Source: M0108 sp963841065
GTDB taxonomy: Bacteria > Pseudomonadota > Gammaproteobacteria > Chromatiales > Chromatiaceae
Length of the DNA stretch: 64,000 nucleotides
Reading direction: 5' to 3'
Assembly: GCA_963841065.1 (NCBI GenBank)
Contig: CAWJBI010000044.1
Coordinates: 62,001-126,000 of the forward strand
How positions within the stretch are numbered: position 1 is the first letter of the stretch; the number at the start of each line of letters is the position of its first letter. Positions 27,962 to 35,290 of this stretch are shown piece after piece. A program made the position numbers and the translations under genes. The notes under the pieces are model-generated. The model ran no database searches. It was not told the origin of the DNA and worked only from the letters and a program-made list of their open reading frames with translations.

Positions 27962-28863
27962 ACCTTGACTGGATGAAGATCCCCTATTCCCTCTTGACGC
28001 TCTTTATCGTCTTCAACTACGGCCTGCTGCTGAATGCCCTGATCGCCAAGATCGCCGCCCGGGTCGGGCGCCGCCACGGCATCCCCATCTGGCAGAACTA
28101 CGTGGATCTGATCAAGAATTACGGGCTACGCACCTCCATCAGCCACGGCGTCCACTTCTACCTGGGGCCTGTCTTCCGGCTGACGGGGGGCATCGGCCTC
28201 GTTCTCTTCGTGCCGACCCTGTACGGCAACGAGATGTTCGCCAACCTGTCCTTCGCCGGCGACCTCATCCTGGCCCTCTATTTCGTCTTCTTCGGCACCC
28301 TGGGCATGGCCCTGGGCGCCGGCGAGAGCGGCCACCCCTATGCCGCCATCGGCGTCAGTCGCGGTCTGTCCCAGGTCACCGCCTCCGAACTGCCCTTCGG
28401 CCTGGCGGTTTTCGCCGTGGCCCTGCAATACCAGACCCTGTCGGTGACCGAGATCGTCGCCGCCCAGCAGGGCGGCTTCCTGCACTGGACCCTCTTCTCC
28501 AATCCCCTGGCGGTGGCGGCGGCCATGCTGTCCTTCCTCGGCTCCATGATGCGCCCGCCCTTCGACCTGGTGTTGGCGCCCCAGGAGATCCCCATCGGTC
28601 CGCCGACGGAGTACCACTCCTCCTACCTGGCCCTGATGCAGACCAACCGGGCCATCTTCCCCATCGCCAAGATCATCATTTATATGAACTTGTTCTTCGG
28701 TGGGGCGACGAGCTGGCCGGTCTTCTTCCTCAAGGTCTTTTTGATTTACATGGTCTCGGTCCTGGTCGGGGTGGTCTTCCCCCGCTTCCGGGTCGAGCAG
28801 TCGATCCGCTGGTTCCTGGTCTGGGCGGTGCCGCTGGGTGTGTTGGGGGTGTTGTGGGTATGA
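27958..28863 (+). CDS. NuoH/MbxM-like membrane subunit
   Basis: 301 residues, about eight membrane helices, matching the complex I NuoH / hydrogenase HycD-type family that joins the redox arm to the ion pumps: NYVDLIKNYG, LGAGESGHPYAAIGVSRGLSQVTASE and RPPFDLVLAPQEIPIGPPTEYHSSYLAL. The acidic funnel residues expected in this family are present. The start overlaps the fused subunit stop. Its place before the NuoB-like gene matches the mbx rather than the mbh gene order. Confidence 0.92.
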   Translation: MNLDWMKIPYSLLTLFIVFNYGLLLNALIAKIAARVGRRHGIPIWQNYVDLIKNYGLRTSISHGVHFYLGPVFRLTGGIGLVLFVPTLYGNEMFANLSFAGDLILALYFVFFGTLGMALGAGESGHPYAAIGVSRGLSQVTASELPFGLAVFAVALQYQTLSVTEIVAAQQGGFLHWTLFSNPLAVAAAMLSFLGSMMRPPFDLVLAPQEIPIGPPTEYHSSYLALMQTNRAIFPIAKIIIYMNLFFGGATSWPVFFLKVFLIYMVSVLVGVVFPRFRVEQSIRWFLVWAVPLGVLGVLWV

Positions 28864-29519
28864 AGGAGATGACGTCATTGAAGCCGGAACTGCAAAAGCG
28901 CCTGGTCAAGGGTCCGGACGGGGTCGAATTCGAGGTCGAGCCCCTGCGGGACTACTATTGCGAGGCCCTGCCCGAGGTCCAGCGCCCGGCCTACCTCCAG
29001 ATCATCGAGGACCTCTTCAACTGGGCCAGATCCGAATCCATCTGGATCCTCGGCTTCGGCACCGGCTGTGGGGCCATCGAGATGCGCCCCCTCATGACGC
29101 CGCGCTTCGACGCCTACCGCTATGGCATCCAGTGGCGGCCCACCCCGCGCCAGGCCAACCTCTTCGTCATCTCCGGCTACCTGTCGGTCAAGACCCTCAA
29201 GCGCGTCATCCGCTCCTACGAGCAGATGCAGAACCCCAAGTACGTGGTGGGCCTGGGCTCCTGCACCATCAACGGCGGCATGTACTTCGATTCCTACAAC
29301 ACCATCAAGCGGCTGGACCAGTATCTGCCGGTGGACCTCTACATCACCGGTTGCATGCCCAGGCCCGAGGCCCTGCTCGCCGGCTTCCTGGACCTCAAGC
29401 GGCTCATCCGCGCCGGCAAGGCGGAGGGCGCCAACCAGTACGCGGAAAATTTTGCCTGGTACAAGGCCAATCAGAAGCAGGTCATCCAGGATTGGGACAT
29501 GCCGGACTACAACTGGTAA
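28860..29519 (+). CDS. NuoB/MbxJ-like small subunit with three cluster cysteines
   Basis: 219 residues. The NuoB/hydrogenase small-subunit fold normally holds one proximal [4Fe-4S] cluster with four Cys. Here the first motif reads FGTGCGAIEM (Cys70, Gly71) where complex I has CC and Ech-type hydrogenases have CxxC. Cys135 (GLGSCTINGG) and Cys165 (TGCMPRPE) complete three ligands. Pyrococcus MBS also has a proximal cluster with one open site, used for sulfane sulfur chemistry. Cys34 is extra and could only ligate if the fold allows. ATG 28860 overlaps the previous stop. Confidence 0.9.
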   Translation: MKEMTSLKPELQKRLVKGPDGVEFEVEPLRDYYCEALPEVQRPAYLQIIEDLFNWARSESIWILGFGTGCGAIEMRPLMTPRFDAYRYGIQWRPTPRQANLFVISGYLSVKTLKRVIRSYEQMQNPKYVVGLGSCTINGGMYFDSYNTIKRLDQYLPVDLYITGCMPRPEALLAGFLDLKRLIRAGKAEGANQYAENFAWYKANQKQVIQDWDMPDYNW

Positions 29520-29521
29520 GC

Positions 29522-30103
29522 ATGATGCGGAATGGTTTTACCGAGATTCACGGGCACCTGAGCGCCCTCTTCGCCGCCGGCGACCTGATCGCTCAGCGGC
29601 CGGACCTGGCCTTTATCGAGCTAGGGCCCACGCATCTGCGTCCGGCCCTCTTGCACCTGCGGGACCGGGAAGGCTTCAGCCACCTGGTCCTGCTCACCGC
29701 CGTGGACTGGCTGGAGGCGGGTCAGTTCCAGCTCACCTACCTGCTCTGCAACCGCGCCGCGCGCCTGGACCTGGGCCTGCGGGTGCGCATCCCCCGGGAC
29801 CTGGCGACCATGGAGAGCATCCACGACCTCTGGCCCACCGCCGCCACCTATCAGCGGGAACTGCGGGAGATGTTCGGCATCGACTTCCCCGGCAGCCCCC
29901 GTCTCCACGAGGACTTCATCCTGGAGGGCTGGCACGAAATTCCGCCCTACCGGCGCGATTTCGACACCCTGGAATACGCCCGAAAGGCCTTTGCCCAGCG
30001 CCCCGGCCGCGAGACACTGGACCCGGCGACCCACATGCAACAGCAACTCTACCCGCCGGTGCCTCCCCGCGCCGAGCCGCCAGCCACGGGAGGCAAAGGC
30101 TGA
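29522..30103 (+). CDS. NuoC/MbxK-like subunit
   Basis: 193 residues of the 30-kDa complex I subunit family: HLVLLTAVDW, then YQRELREMFGIDFPGSPRLHEDFILEGWHEIPPYRRDF. It connects the small and large subunits in related complexes and carries no cofactor. Two adjacent ATG codons (29522, 29525) lie just after the small-subunit stop. Confidence 0.88.
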   Translation: MMRNGFTEIHGHLSALFAAGDLIAQRPDLAFIELGPTHLRPALLHLRDREGFSHLVLLTAVDWLEAGQFQLTYLLCNRAARLDLGLRVRIPRDLATMESIHDLWPTAATYQRELREMFGIDFPGSPRLHEDFILEGWHEIPPYRRDFDTLEYARKAFAQRPGRETLDPATHMQQQLYPPVPPRAEPPATGGKG

Positions 30104-30104
30104 C

Positions 30105-31283
30105 ATGGGCCTATTCACTCCCGACCGTAGCCAGTACCCCGCCACCCGCCCCGATGGCAGCCTCGACATCGACCTGAGCTCGGGCAAGTACCTCAAGCTC
30201 TGGCAGGGCCCCCAGCATCCCGGCATCACCGGCAACATGGCGGTGGAACTCACCGTCTGCGGTGACGAGGTCGTGGAGGGCCGGGTCCACGTGGGCTACC
30301 TGCACCGCGGCTTCGAGAAGCTGATGGAGCGGCGCACCTTCATCCAGTGCTTCCCCATCGTCTGCCGCATCTGCGTCCCCGAGCCGGACTTCAACGAATA
30401 CTGCTATGCCGCCGCCGTGGAGGAACTGGCGGGCATCCAGGTCCCGGAACCGGCGAACTGGATCCGCACCCTCATCCTGGAGATGGGCCGCATCAACAGC
30501 TACCTCATGTACCTGGGCGGCCAGGCCGGCGCCCTGGGCCTGGGGGTCATCGGCCAGTGGACCACCTATGGCCGCGACCTGATGCTGGACCGCTTCGAGG
30601 AACTGACCGGCGCCCGCATCTACCACATGTTCATCCTCCCCGGCGGAGTCCGCGATGGCCTGCCGGAGGGCTTCGAGCCGCGCATGGCCGAGACCCTGCG
30701 GGAGATCGAAGGCATCCTCCAGGACGTCCAGGAGACGATGTTCCACAACGCCGTCTTCAAACGGCGCACCGTCGGCCAGGGGATCATCGACCCCGCCTGG
30801 CTGGACCCCTACGGCGTCACCGGCCCCAACGCCCGCGCCGCCGGCGTCCCCCGGGACGTGCGCATGGACTTCCCCTACCTGGTCTATCCCCAACTGGATT
30901 TCGAGCCGGTGACGGGTCGGGATTCGGACATCTACAGCCGTGCCGAGGTGCGCCGCCGGGACCTGCTGCTGTCCATCGACCTGATCCGCCAGATCCTGGC
31001 CCGCATGCCCCGCCAGGGCCCCTTCATGGCCAGCATCCCCAACGTCCTGCACTGGAAGATCGCCCCCGGTGAGACCTATGTCCGTGGCGAGTGCTCCCGG
31101 GGGGAATACGGCTATTACCTGGTCACCGACGGCAGCGGCTACCCGCGCCGGGTGAACGTGCGTGGCCCCTCTTATACCCACGCCATGGCCCTGCTGGAGC
31201 GCATGATCGTCAACTGCAATATCGCCGACGTGGCGGCCCTCATGGTGTCCCTGCACACCTATCCGCCCGAGATCGAGCGATAA
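30105..31283 (+). CDS. NuoD/MbxL-like large subunit lacking a full [NiFe] site
   Basis: 392 residues. GPQHPGITGNM, HVGYLHRGFEKLMERR and LEMGRINSYLMYLG place it between NuoD and group 4 hydrogenase large subunits. An N-terminal CRIC (Cys87-x2-Cys90) stands where hydrogenases have the first CxxC. The C-terminal DPCxxC that completes the nickel site is absent; the protein ends with LMVSLHTYPPEIER. H2 catalysis is therefore unlikely. It is followed by a 242-base gap holding a dispersed repeat, the longest break in the operon. Confidence 0.9.
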   Translation: MGLFTPDRSQYPATRPDGSLDIDLSSGKYLKLWQGPQHPGITGNMAVELTVCGDEVVEGRVHVGYLHRGFEKLMERRTFIQCFPIVCRICVPEPDFNEYCYAAAVEELAGIQVPEPANWIRTLILEMGRINSYLMYLGGQAGALGLGVIGQWTTYGRDLMLDRFEELTGARIYHMFILPGGVRDGLPEGFEPRMAETLREIEGILQDVQETMFHNAVFKRRTVGQGIIDPAWLDPYGVTGPNARAAGVPRDVRMDFPYLVYPQLDFEPVTGRDSDIYSRAEVRRRDLLLSIDLIRQILARMPRQGPFMASIPNVLHWKIAPGETYVRGECSRGEYGYYLVTDGSGYPRRVNVRGPSYTHAMALLERMIVNCNIADVAALMVSLHTYPPEIER

Positions 31284-31384
31284 CTAGGGTAACCCGAGAG
31301 CCAGCAGCGTGATCGAGTGGCAACGGAAGCGATATACCCCAGACCGGGTGAGCTGGCGGCAGTCGCGGGCCGGATGGCGGCGGG

Positions 31385-31455
31385 CGGGGGTCGACGCCGT
31401 GAATGCTGTCGCCTGAAGCCTCGGCGACGGCATCCCTGCTGGCGACACCCCCGCC
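31385..31455 (-). repeat. Dispersed palindromic repeat, copy B
   Basis: Read on the minus strand it begins GGCGGGGGTGTCG and matches copy A (21812-21877) with scattered differences and a few extra bases, ending TTCACGGCGTC and a C-run. It sits inside the Mbx-like operon between the large-subunit and ferredoxin-GltD genes. The two copies bracket the operon's first twelve genes in opposite orientations. Confidence 0.72.
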
Positions 31456-31525
31456 GCCGCCACCCGGCCCACCCTGCCGTGAGCCGAAAGATTTCCTGCG
31501 CCAGGAATAGCCCCCAGAGATAGCC

Positions 31526-33328
31526 ATGAGCGTGTCCGACGTCCTCTCCCCCTTCACCGCCTGGAAAAACCTCTTCCGCGATCCGGTGACCATCCGCGAC
31601 CCGCTCCGGGACCGCCCCGGAGCCCCCCGTTATCGCGGCTTCCACCAGAACGACCTGGAGAAATGCATCGGCTGCGGGACCTGCGAGGCCATTTGCCAGA
31701 ACGCCGCCATCGACATGGTGCCGGTGGCGGGCATCGAGACCCAATTAGGCGACTCGGGCCTGCGGCCCCGTATCGACTATGGCCGCTGCTGCTGGTGCGC
31801 CCTCTGTGTCGATGTCTGCATGACCCAATCCCTGTCCATGTCCAACAGCTACACCTGGGTGGATGGGGACCCGGACGCCTTCCGCTTCACCCCGGGCCTG
31901 GACAACCAGTCCTGGGACCAGGAGGCCCTGGGCTATCACCGCCCCGCCGGCCACCGGCTGACCGCCGCGGCCCGTATCCCGATGGCGGAGCTGGCACCCG
32001 AGGTGCGGATTGACTCCTTCGCCGAGATCGTCGCCGGCTACGACCGCGAAGCGGCGCGCCAGGAGGCCGATCGCTGCGTCTCCTGCGGCCTCTGCATCGC
32101 CACCTGCCCCACCCACATGGCCATCCCCGACTATATCGCCGCCGTGCGTGATGGGGACTACGAGCGGGGGGTGCGCCTGCTTTACGAGACCAATCCCTTC
32201 TCGGCGGTCTGCGGCCGGGTCTGCACCCACAAGTGCGAGACGAGTTGCGCCGCCCGCCATGAGGGCGACCCCATCGCGATCCGCTGGCTCAAGCGCCACC
32301 TCCTGGACCAGGTGACCCCGGATCGGGTGCGCGCCATCGTCGGCGGCCCGGGCCAGGCCACCGGCCACAGGATCGCCATCGTCGGCGCCGGTCCGGCGGG
32401 ACTCACCGCCGCCTTCGACCTGGCCCGCCAGGGCCATGGGGTCACCGTCTTCGAGGCCCAGGATCAACCCGGCGGCATGACCCGCTGGGGCATCCCCGAG
32501 TACCGCCTGCCCTACGCCGCCATCGACCGCGACATCGACATCATCCGCTCGGTGGGGGTGGAGATCCGCTGCAATTGCCCCATCGGCGGGGATCTCACCC
32601 TGGCGGACCTGCGCGGCCAGTACGATGTCGTGCTGCTGGCCCTGGGCCTGCACCTGGGCCGCGCCACCCGTATCCCCGGCAGCGACCACCCGGACGTGCG
32701 CAAGGCCGTGGACCTGCTGCGCCAGGCCACCGCCGGCGAGGACTTCGGCACCCCGCGCCAGGCCCTGGTCATCGGCGGCGGCAATGTCGCCATGGACATC
32801 GCCCGCACCCTGGCGCGCCTGCAGCGGCGGACCTACGGCGAGGTCCGGGTCATCGTCACCGCCCTGGAGGACCTGGAGCACTTCCTGGCGGACCCCGAGG
32901 AGATCCGCGAGGCAGGCGAGGAAGGTATCCAGATCCTGGCCGCCCGCGGTCCCCGGGAGGTCATGATCCAGGACGGCCGGGTAACGGGCCTCAAGACCTG
33001 GCGGGTCAAGGCCATCTTTGACGACCAGGGCCGCTTCGCCCCCACCTACGATGCGTCCGACGAGCAGTGCCATCCCGCCGAGATGCTAGTGGAGGCCATC
33101 GGCCAGATGACCGATACTAGCCTGCTAGGCGATGATCTCACTGAACGCCTCGCCTGGCAGCGCGGCCGCCTCCAGATAGATGACGGCGGCCGCACCAGCG
33201 AGAACTGGCTCTGGGCCACCGGTGACATGGTGCGCGGTCCGGACGTGGTCACCGCCGTGGCTGACGGCCACCGGGTCGCCGCCAGCATCCATTCCGCCCT
33301 CTGTGAACGGGAGACCGCCGATGAATGA
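31526..33328 (+). CDS. NuoI-like ferredoxin fused to GltD/NfnB-like NAD(P)H flavoprotein
   Basis: 600 residues. Residues 40-100 form a 2x[4Fe-4S] NuoI/MbxN-like domain: Cys47, 50, 53, 57 (CIGCGTCEAIC) and a second set around Cys88-98 (CCWCALCVDVC). Residues 165-590 are a GltD/NfnL-type module: Cys184, 187, 190, 194 and Cys229, 233, 237, 241 for further Fe-S centres, FAD motif GAGPAG at 287-292, and a second dinucleotide motif LVIGGGNVAMD near 404. It should pass electrons between NAD(P)H and the complex. The fusion is unusual: archaeal mbx encodes only the ferredoxin part. Confidence 0.9.
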   Translation: MSVSDVLSPFTAWKNLFRDPVTIRDPLRDRPGAPRYRGFHQNDLEKCIGCGTCEAICQNAAIDMVPVAGIETQLGDSGLRPRIDYGRCCWCALCVDVCMTQSLSMSNSYTWVDGDPDAFRFTPGLDNQSWDQEALGYHRPAGHRLTAAARIPMAELAPEVRIDSFAEIVAGYDREAARQEADRCVSCGLCIATCPTHMAIPDYIAAVRDGDYERGVRLLYETNPFSAVCGRVCTHKCETSCAARHEGDPIAIRWLKRHLLDQVTPDRVRAIVGGPGQATGHRIAIVGAGPAGLTAAFDLARQGHGVTVFEAQDQPGGMTRWGIPEYRLPYAAIDRDIDIIRSVGVEIRCNCPIGGDLTLADLRGQYDVVLLALGLHLGRATRIPGSDHPDVRKAVDLLRQATAGEDFGTPRQALVIGGGNVAMDIARTLARLQRRTYGEVRVIVTALEDLEHFLADPEEIREAGEEGIQILAARGPREVMIQDGRVTGLKTWRVKAIFDDQGRFAPTYDASDEQCHPAEMLVEAIGQMTDTSLLGDDLTERLAWQRGRLQIDDGGRTSENWLWATGDMVRGPDVVTAVADGHRVAASIHSALCERETADE

Positions 33329-33824
33329 AGGCACCCACGGTATCGATCTCTTGCTCGGCAAGACCAACCTGGGCGAAATCCTGGCGGTCGCGACCTCCTT
33401 CGAGGCCTCGGCCCGCGACTTTTACACCGACCTCATCCCCAAGGTCAGCAAGCGCATCCGCTACCTGGTCGAGGAGTTGGCCGCCGAGGAACAGGACCAC
33501 CACACCCTGTTTCGTAACCTGGCCGAGCGCAACGACCTGGCCAAGCAGATCCAGGCCGAGGTCCAGCGCACCGCCAACGATAGCCGGTTCTCTGACTGCA
33601 TCCACCTCCCCGAGCTGGGCGACGAGCCCGATGATCAGGCGGTACTGCAATACGCCATGGGCCGCGAGCACGCCGCCATGCTGCACTATGCCGAACTCGC
33701 CGAGACCACCCCCGAGGGCCCCATCCGCGACCTCTTCCGTTACCTCGCCAGCGAAGAGACCAGGCACAAGCTCGCCCTGGAGAAGCTCTACTACGAGACC
33801 ATCCATCGTGGTGGCGGAGTCTGA
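33321..33824 (+). CDS. Rubrerythrin/ferritin-like diiron protein
   Basis: 167 residues, predicted four-helix bundle. ExxH-type ligands are visible in EELAAEEQDHHTLF and again in ASEETRHKLALEKL, with further Glu in SFEASARDFY and MGREHAAMLHY. There is no C-terminal rubredoxin domain, so it is not classical rubrerythrin. Such proteins often reduce peroxide or bind iron. ATG 33321 overlaps the previous stop, so it is part of the operon, perhaps protecting the Fe-S-rich complex. Confidence 0.82.
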   Translation: MNEGTHGIDLLLGKTNLGEILAVATSFEASARDFYTDLIPKVSKRIRYLVEELAAEEQDHHTLFRNLAERNDLAKQIQAEVQRTANDSRFSDCIHLPELGDEPDDQAVLQYAMGREHAAMLHYAELAETTPEGPIRDLFRYLASEETRHKLALEKLYYETIHRGGGV

Positions 33825-34313
33825 TCGAAGATACTCCCCTCCCGGCTGGATCCCAGCCGGGCCCTGCTCAATGCCTTATCCTGACGAGCCAGAGGCCACC
33901 GCCCTTTTTGGGTGTGTGGCTTAACCGTCTTGATGCCTGGCCTCACTCCAACTTTACGCGGGCCTGACCCTTCGGCAGGGCGGTCCTGGCTGGGCTAAGT
34001 TTTTTCCATCACACGGGCTGGATCAGGTGGCGCAGCCGCCATGTACCCAATCGGGCAGAGTCAGGGGGCAGTGGCCAGGAGAAGGCTGACGGAGAAGACA
34101 GCGAAAAGAAGAACGATGACGACCGCCAGACAGGGATCACCGCCCCTACCTGTCAACTGAAGGTAGGCCATCCAAACCAACCATGACGAAAAACCCTAAC
34201 AGAACGGGTTCAGATTGGCTGGCTTGCCAGAGGTGGAGATCAGTTTTTGGAAGCGGATTCCACCTGATGAGCTATTCATGCTCTTTGCAGGTATTCCAAA
34301 CCCTTAATTTGAT
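33825..34313. other. Intergenic region after the Mbx-like operon
   Basis: 489 bases with no strongly supported gene. A perfect 9-bp hairpin, CCCGGCTGG-ATC-CCAGCCGGG (33841-33861), follows the operon and may stop transcription, though no T-run follows. A 36-residue minus-strand frame at 34061-34171 would encode one membrane helix, but it has no ribosome-binding site. Confidence 0.4.
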
Positions 34314-34388
34314 TGGTGGGCGCAGGTGGGATCGAACCACCGACCCCTGCCGTGTGAAGGCAGTGCTCTCCCGCTGAGCTATGCGCCC
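34314..34388 (-). tRNA. tRNA-Val (CAC anticodon)
   Basis: On the minus strand the full cloverleaf runs from GGGCGCATAGCTCAG to CTGCGCCC plus an encoded CCA. The anticodon stem CTGCC/GGCAG encloses loop TTCACAC, giving anticodon CAC. T-loop GGTTCGATCC is present, and the acceptor stem GGGCGC pairs fully with GCGCCC. Confidence 0.95.
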
Positions 34389-34553
34389 GACTCAGAACGA
34401 TGCATTTTAGGGACAGGTCATGGGGCCGTCAAATCGGCATTTTTTCACCCAAGGCCACGCCCGATAGGCGCCCCGTTTCGCCACCCTATCCGAGGGGATT
34501 ATGCGATTTCGCAGATGGTAGGGACGGGGCGCAGCCACGGCTTGACTCAATGC

Positions 34554-34793
34554 TCAGGGTGCAAGGCGGTAGTGGTGAAAGGCTTCGTCATCGCGATAGT
34601 GGACGTCGGTCCAGCACTTTGGCAAGGGTTCACCGGAGCAGAACACCAGATCGGCTTTGCGGAATTGCTCGGGATCCTGCAATTCCTCGCCGGCATGATA
34701 GCGACCGATGAGTAACTCATGGATGGGATTAAAGAGATCGCGCAGACCCAGCACTTCGACGAGCTTGCCGCTGGCTTTGTGTTTCAGGAACAT
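34554..34793 (-). CDS. Small conserved hypothetical protein
   Basis: 79 residues, soluble, starting MFLKHKASGKLVEVLGL and containing LFNPIHELLIGRYHAGEELQDPE and FCSGEPLPKCW. Similar short proteins occur in sulfur- and iron-oxidising proteobacteria, sometimes mislabelled acetyltransferase; the length is too short for that. AAAAGGAGG precedes ATG 34793. Two cysteines (52 and 60) are present; function unknown. Confidence 0.8.
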   Translation of the reverse strand: MFLKHKASGKLVEVLGLRDLFNPIHELLIGRYHAGEELQDPEQFRKADLVFCSGEPLPKCWTDVHYRDDEAFHHYRLAP

Positions 34794-35001
34794 GGCTGGC
34801 CTCCTTTTGGTTGGTGCTTACCTTCAACCAGAAGTATGGCTCTCCAAAGCCAGATTACCAGCCCAAGAAACCCGCGTCCCCACACCCTCAGTTGCCACAC
34901 CGACCGAGGAGGCTTGGCCTTGCGGAGGCCATCCGCACCAGCTTGGCGAAACGGCGGATGTTGGCCGGTGGGGACGGCAGGCCTGAAAAGCCTGGTGGTA
35001 C

Positions 35002-35244
35002 TTATCCCCCCTGGTCACTCCCCGGGTCCGGGATCTGGGCCTTGATCGAGAGGGCGTGGAGTTCGCCGCTCTCTAGCTGTGGTCGCACGGTAGCCATGAC
35101 CAGGCGCTGCCTTTCCAGCGGGCTCTTACCGAGGAAGGCCGTGCTGACCACCAAGGCTTCAAAGTGACTGCCGTCGCCAGTGACCTGGACCTGGGCATCC
35201 GGCAGACCGGAACGAATGAGCTTAGCTACGGCTTCAATTTCCAT
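35002..35244 (-). CDS. BolA/IbaG family protein
   Basis: 80 residues with the BolA fold: MEIEAVAKLIRSGLPDAQVQVTGDGSHFEALVVS, then SPLERQRLVMATV. IbaG/BolA proteins pair with monothiol glutaredoxins in Fe-S handling and stress response. The conserved His is in DGSHFEA. A short gap separates it from prfC on the same strand. Confidence 0.9.
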   Translation of the reverse strand: MEIEAVAKLIRSGLPDAQVQVTGDGSHFEALVVSTAFLGKSPLERQRLVMATVRPQLESGELHALSIKAQIPDPGSDQGG

Positions 35245-35290
35245 CCTTCCTTATCCTCGTTCAGGGAGCTATCGCGATGAGGCGCCGCGG

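Noticed and set aside
22109..31283. Reading the operon as a group 4 [NiFe] hydrogenase
   Set aside because: The large subunit lacks the C-terminal DPCxxC and the small subunit lacks one cluster Cys; gene order also follows mbx, not mbh.
34061..34171. 36-residue membrane peptide
   Set aside because: No ribosome-binding site and no homologue recognised; kept only as a note in the intergenic entry.
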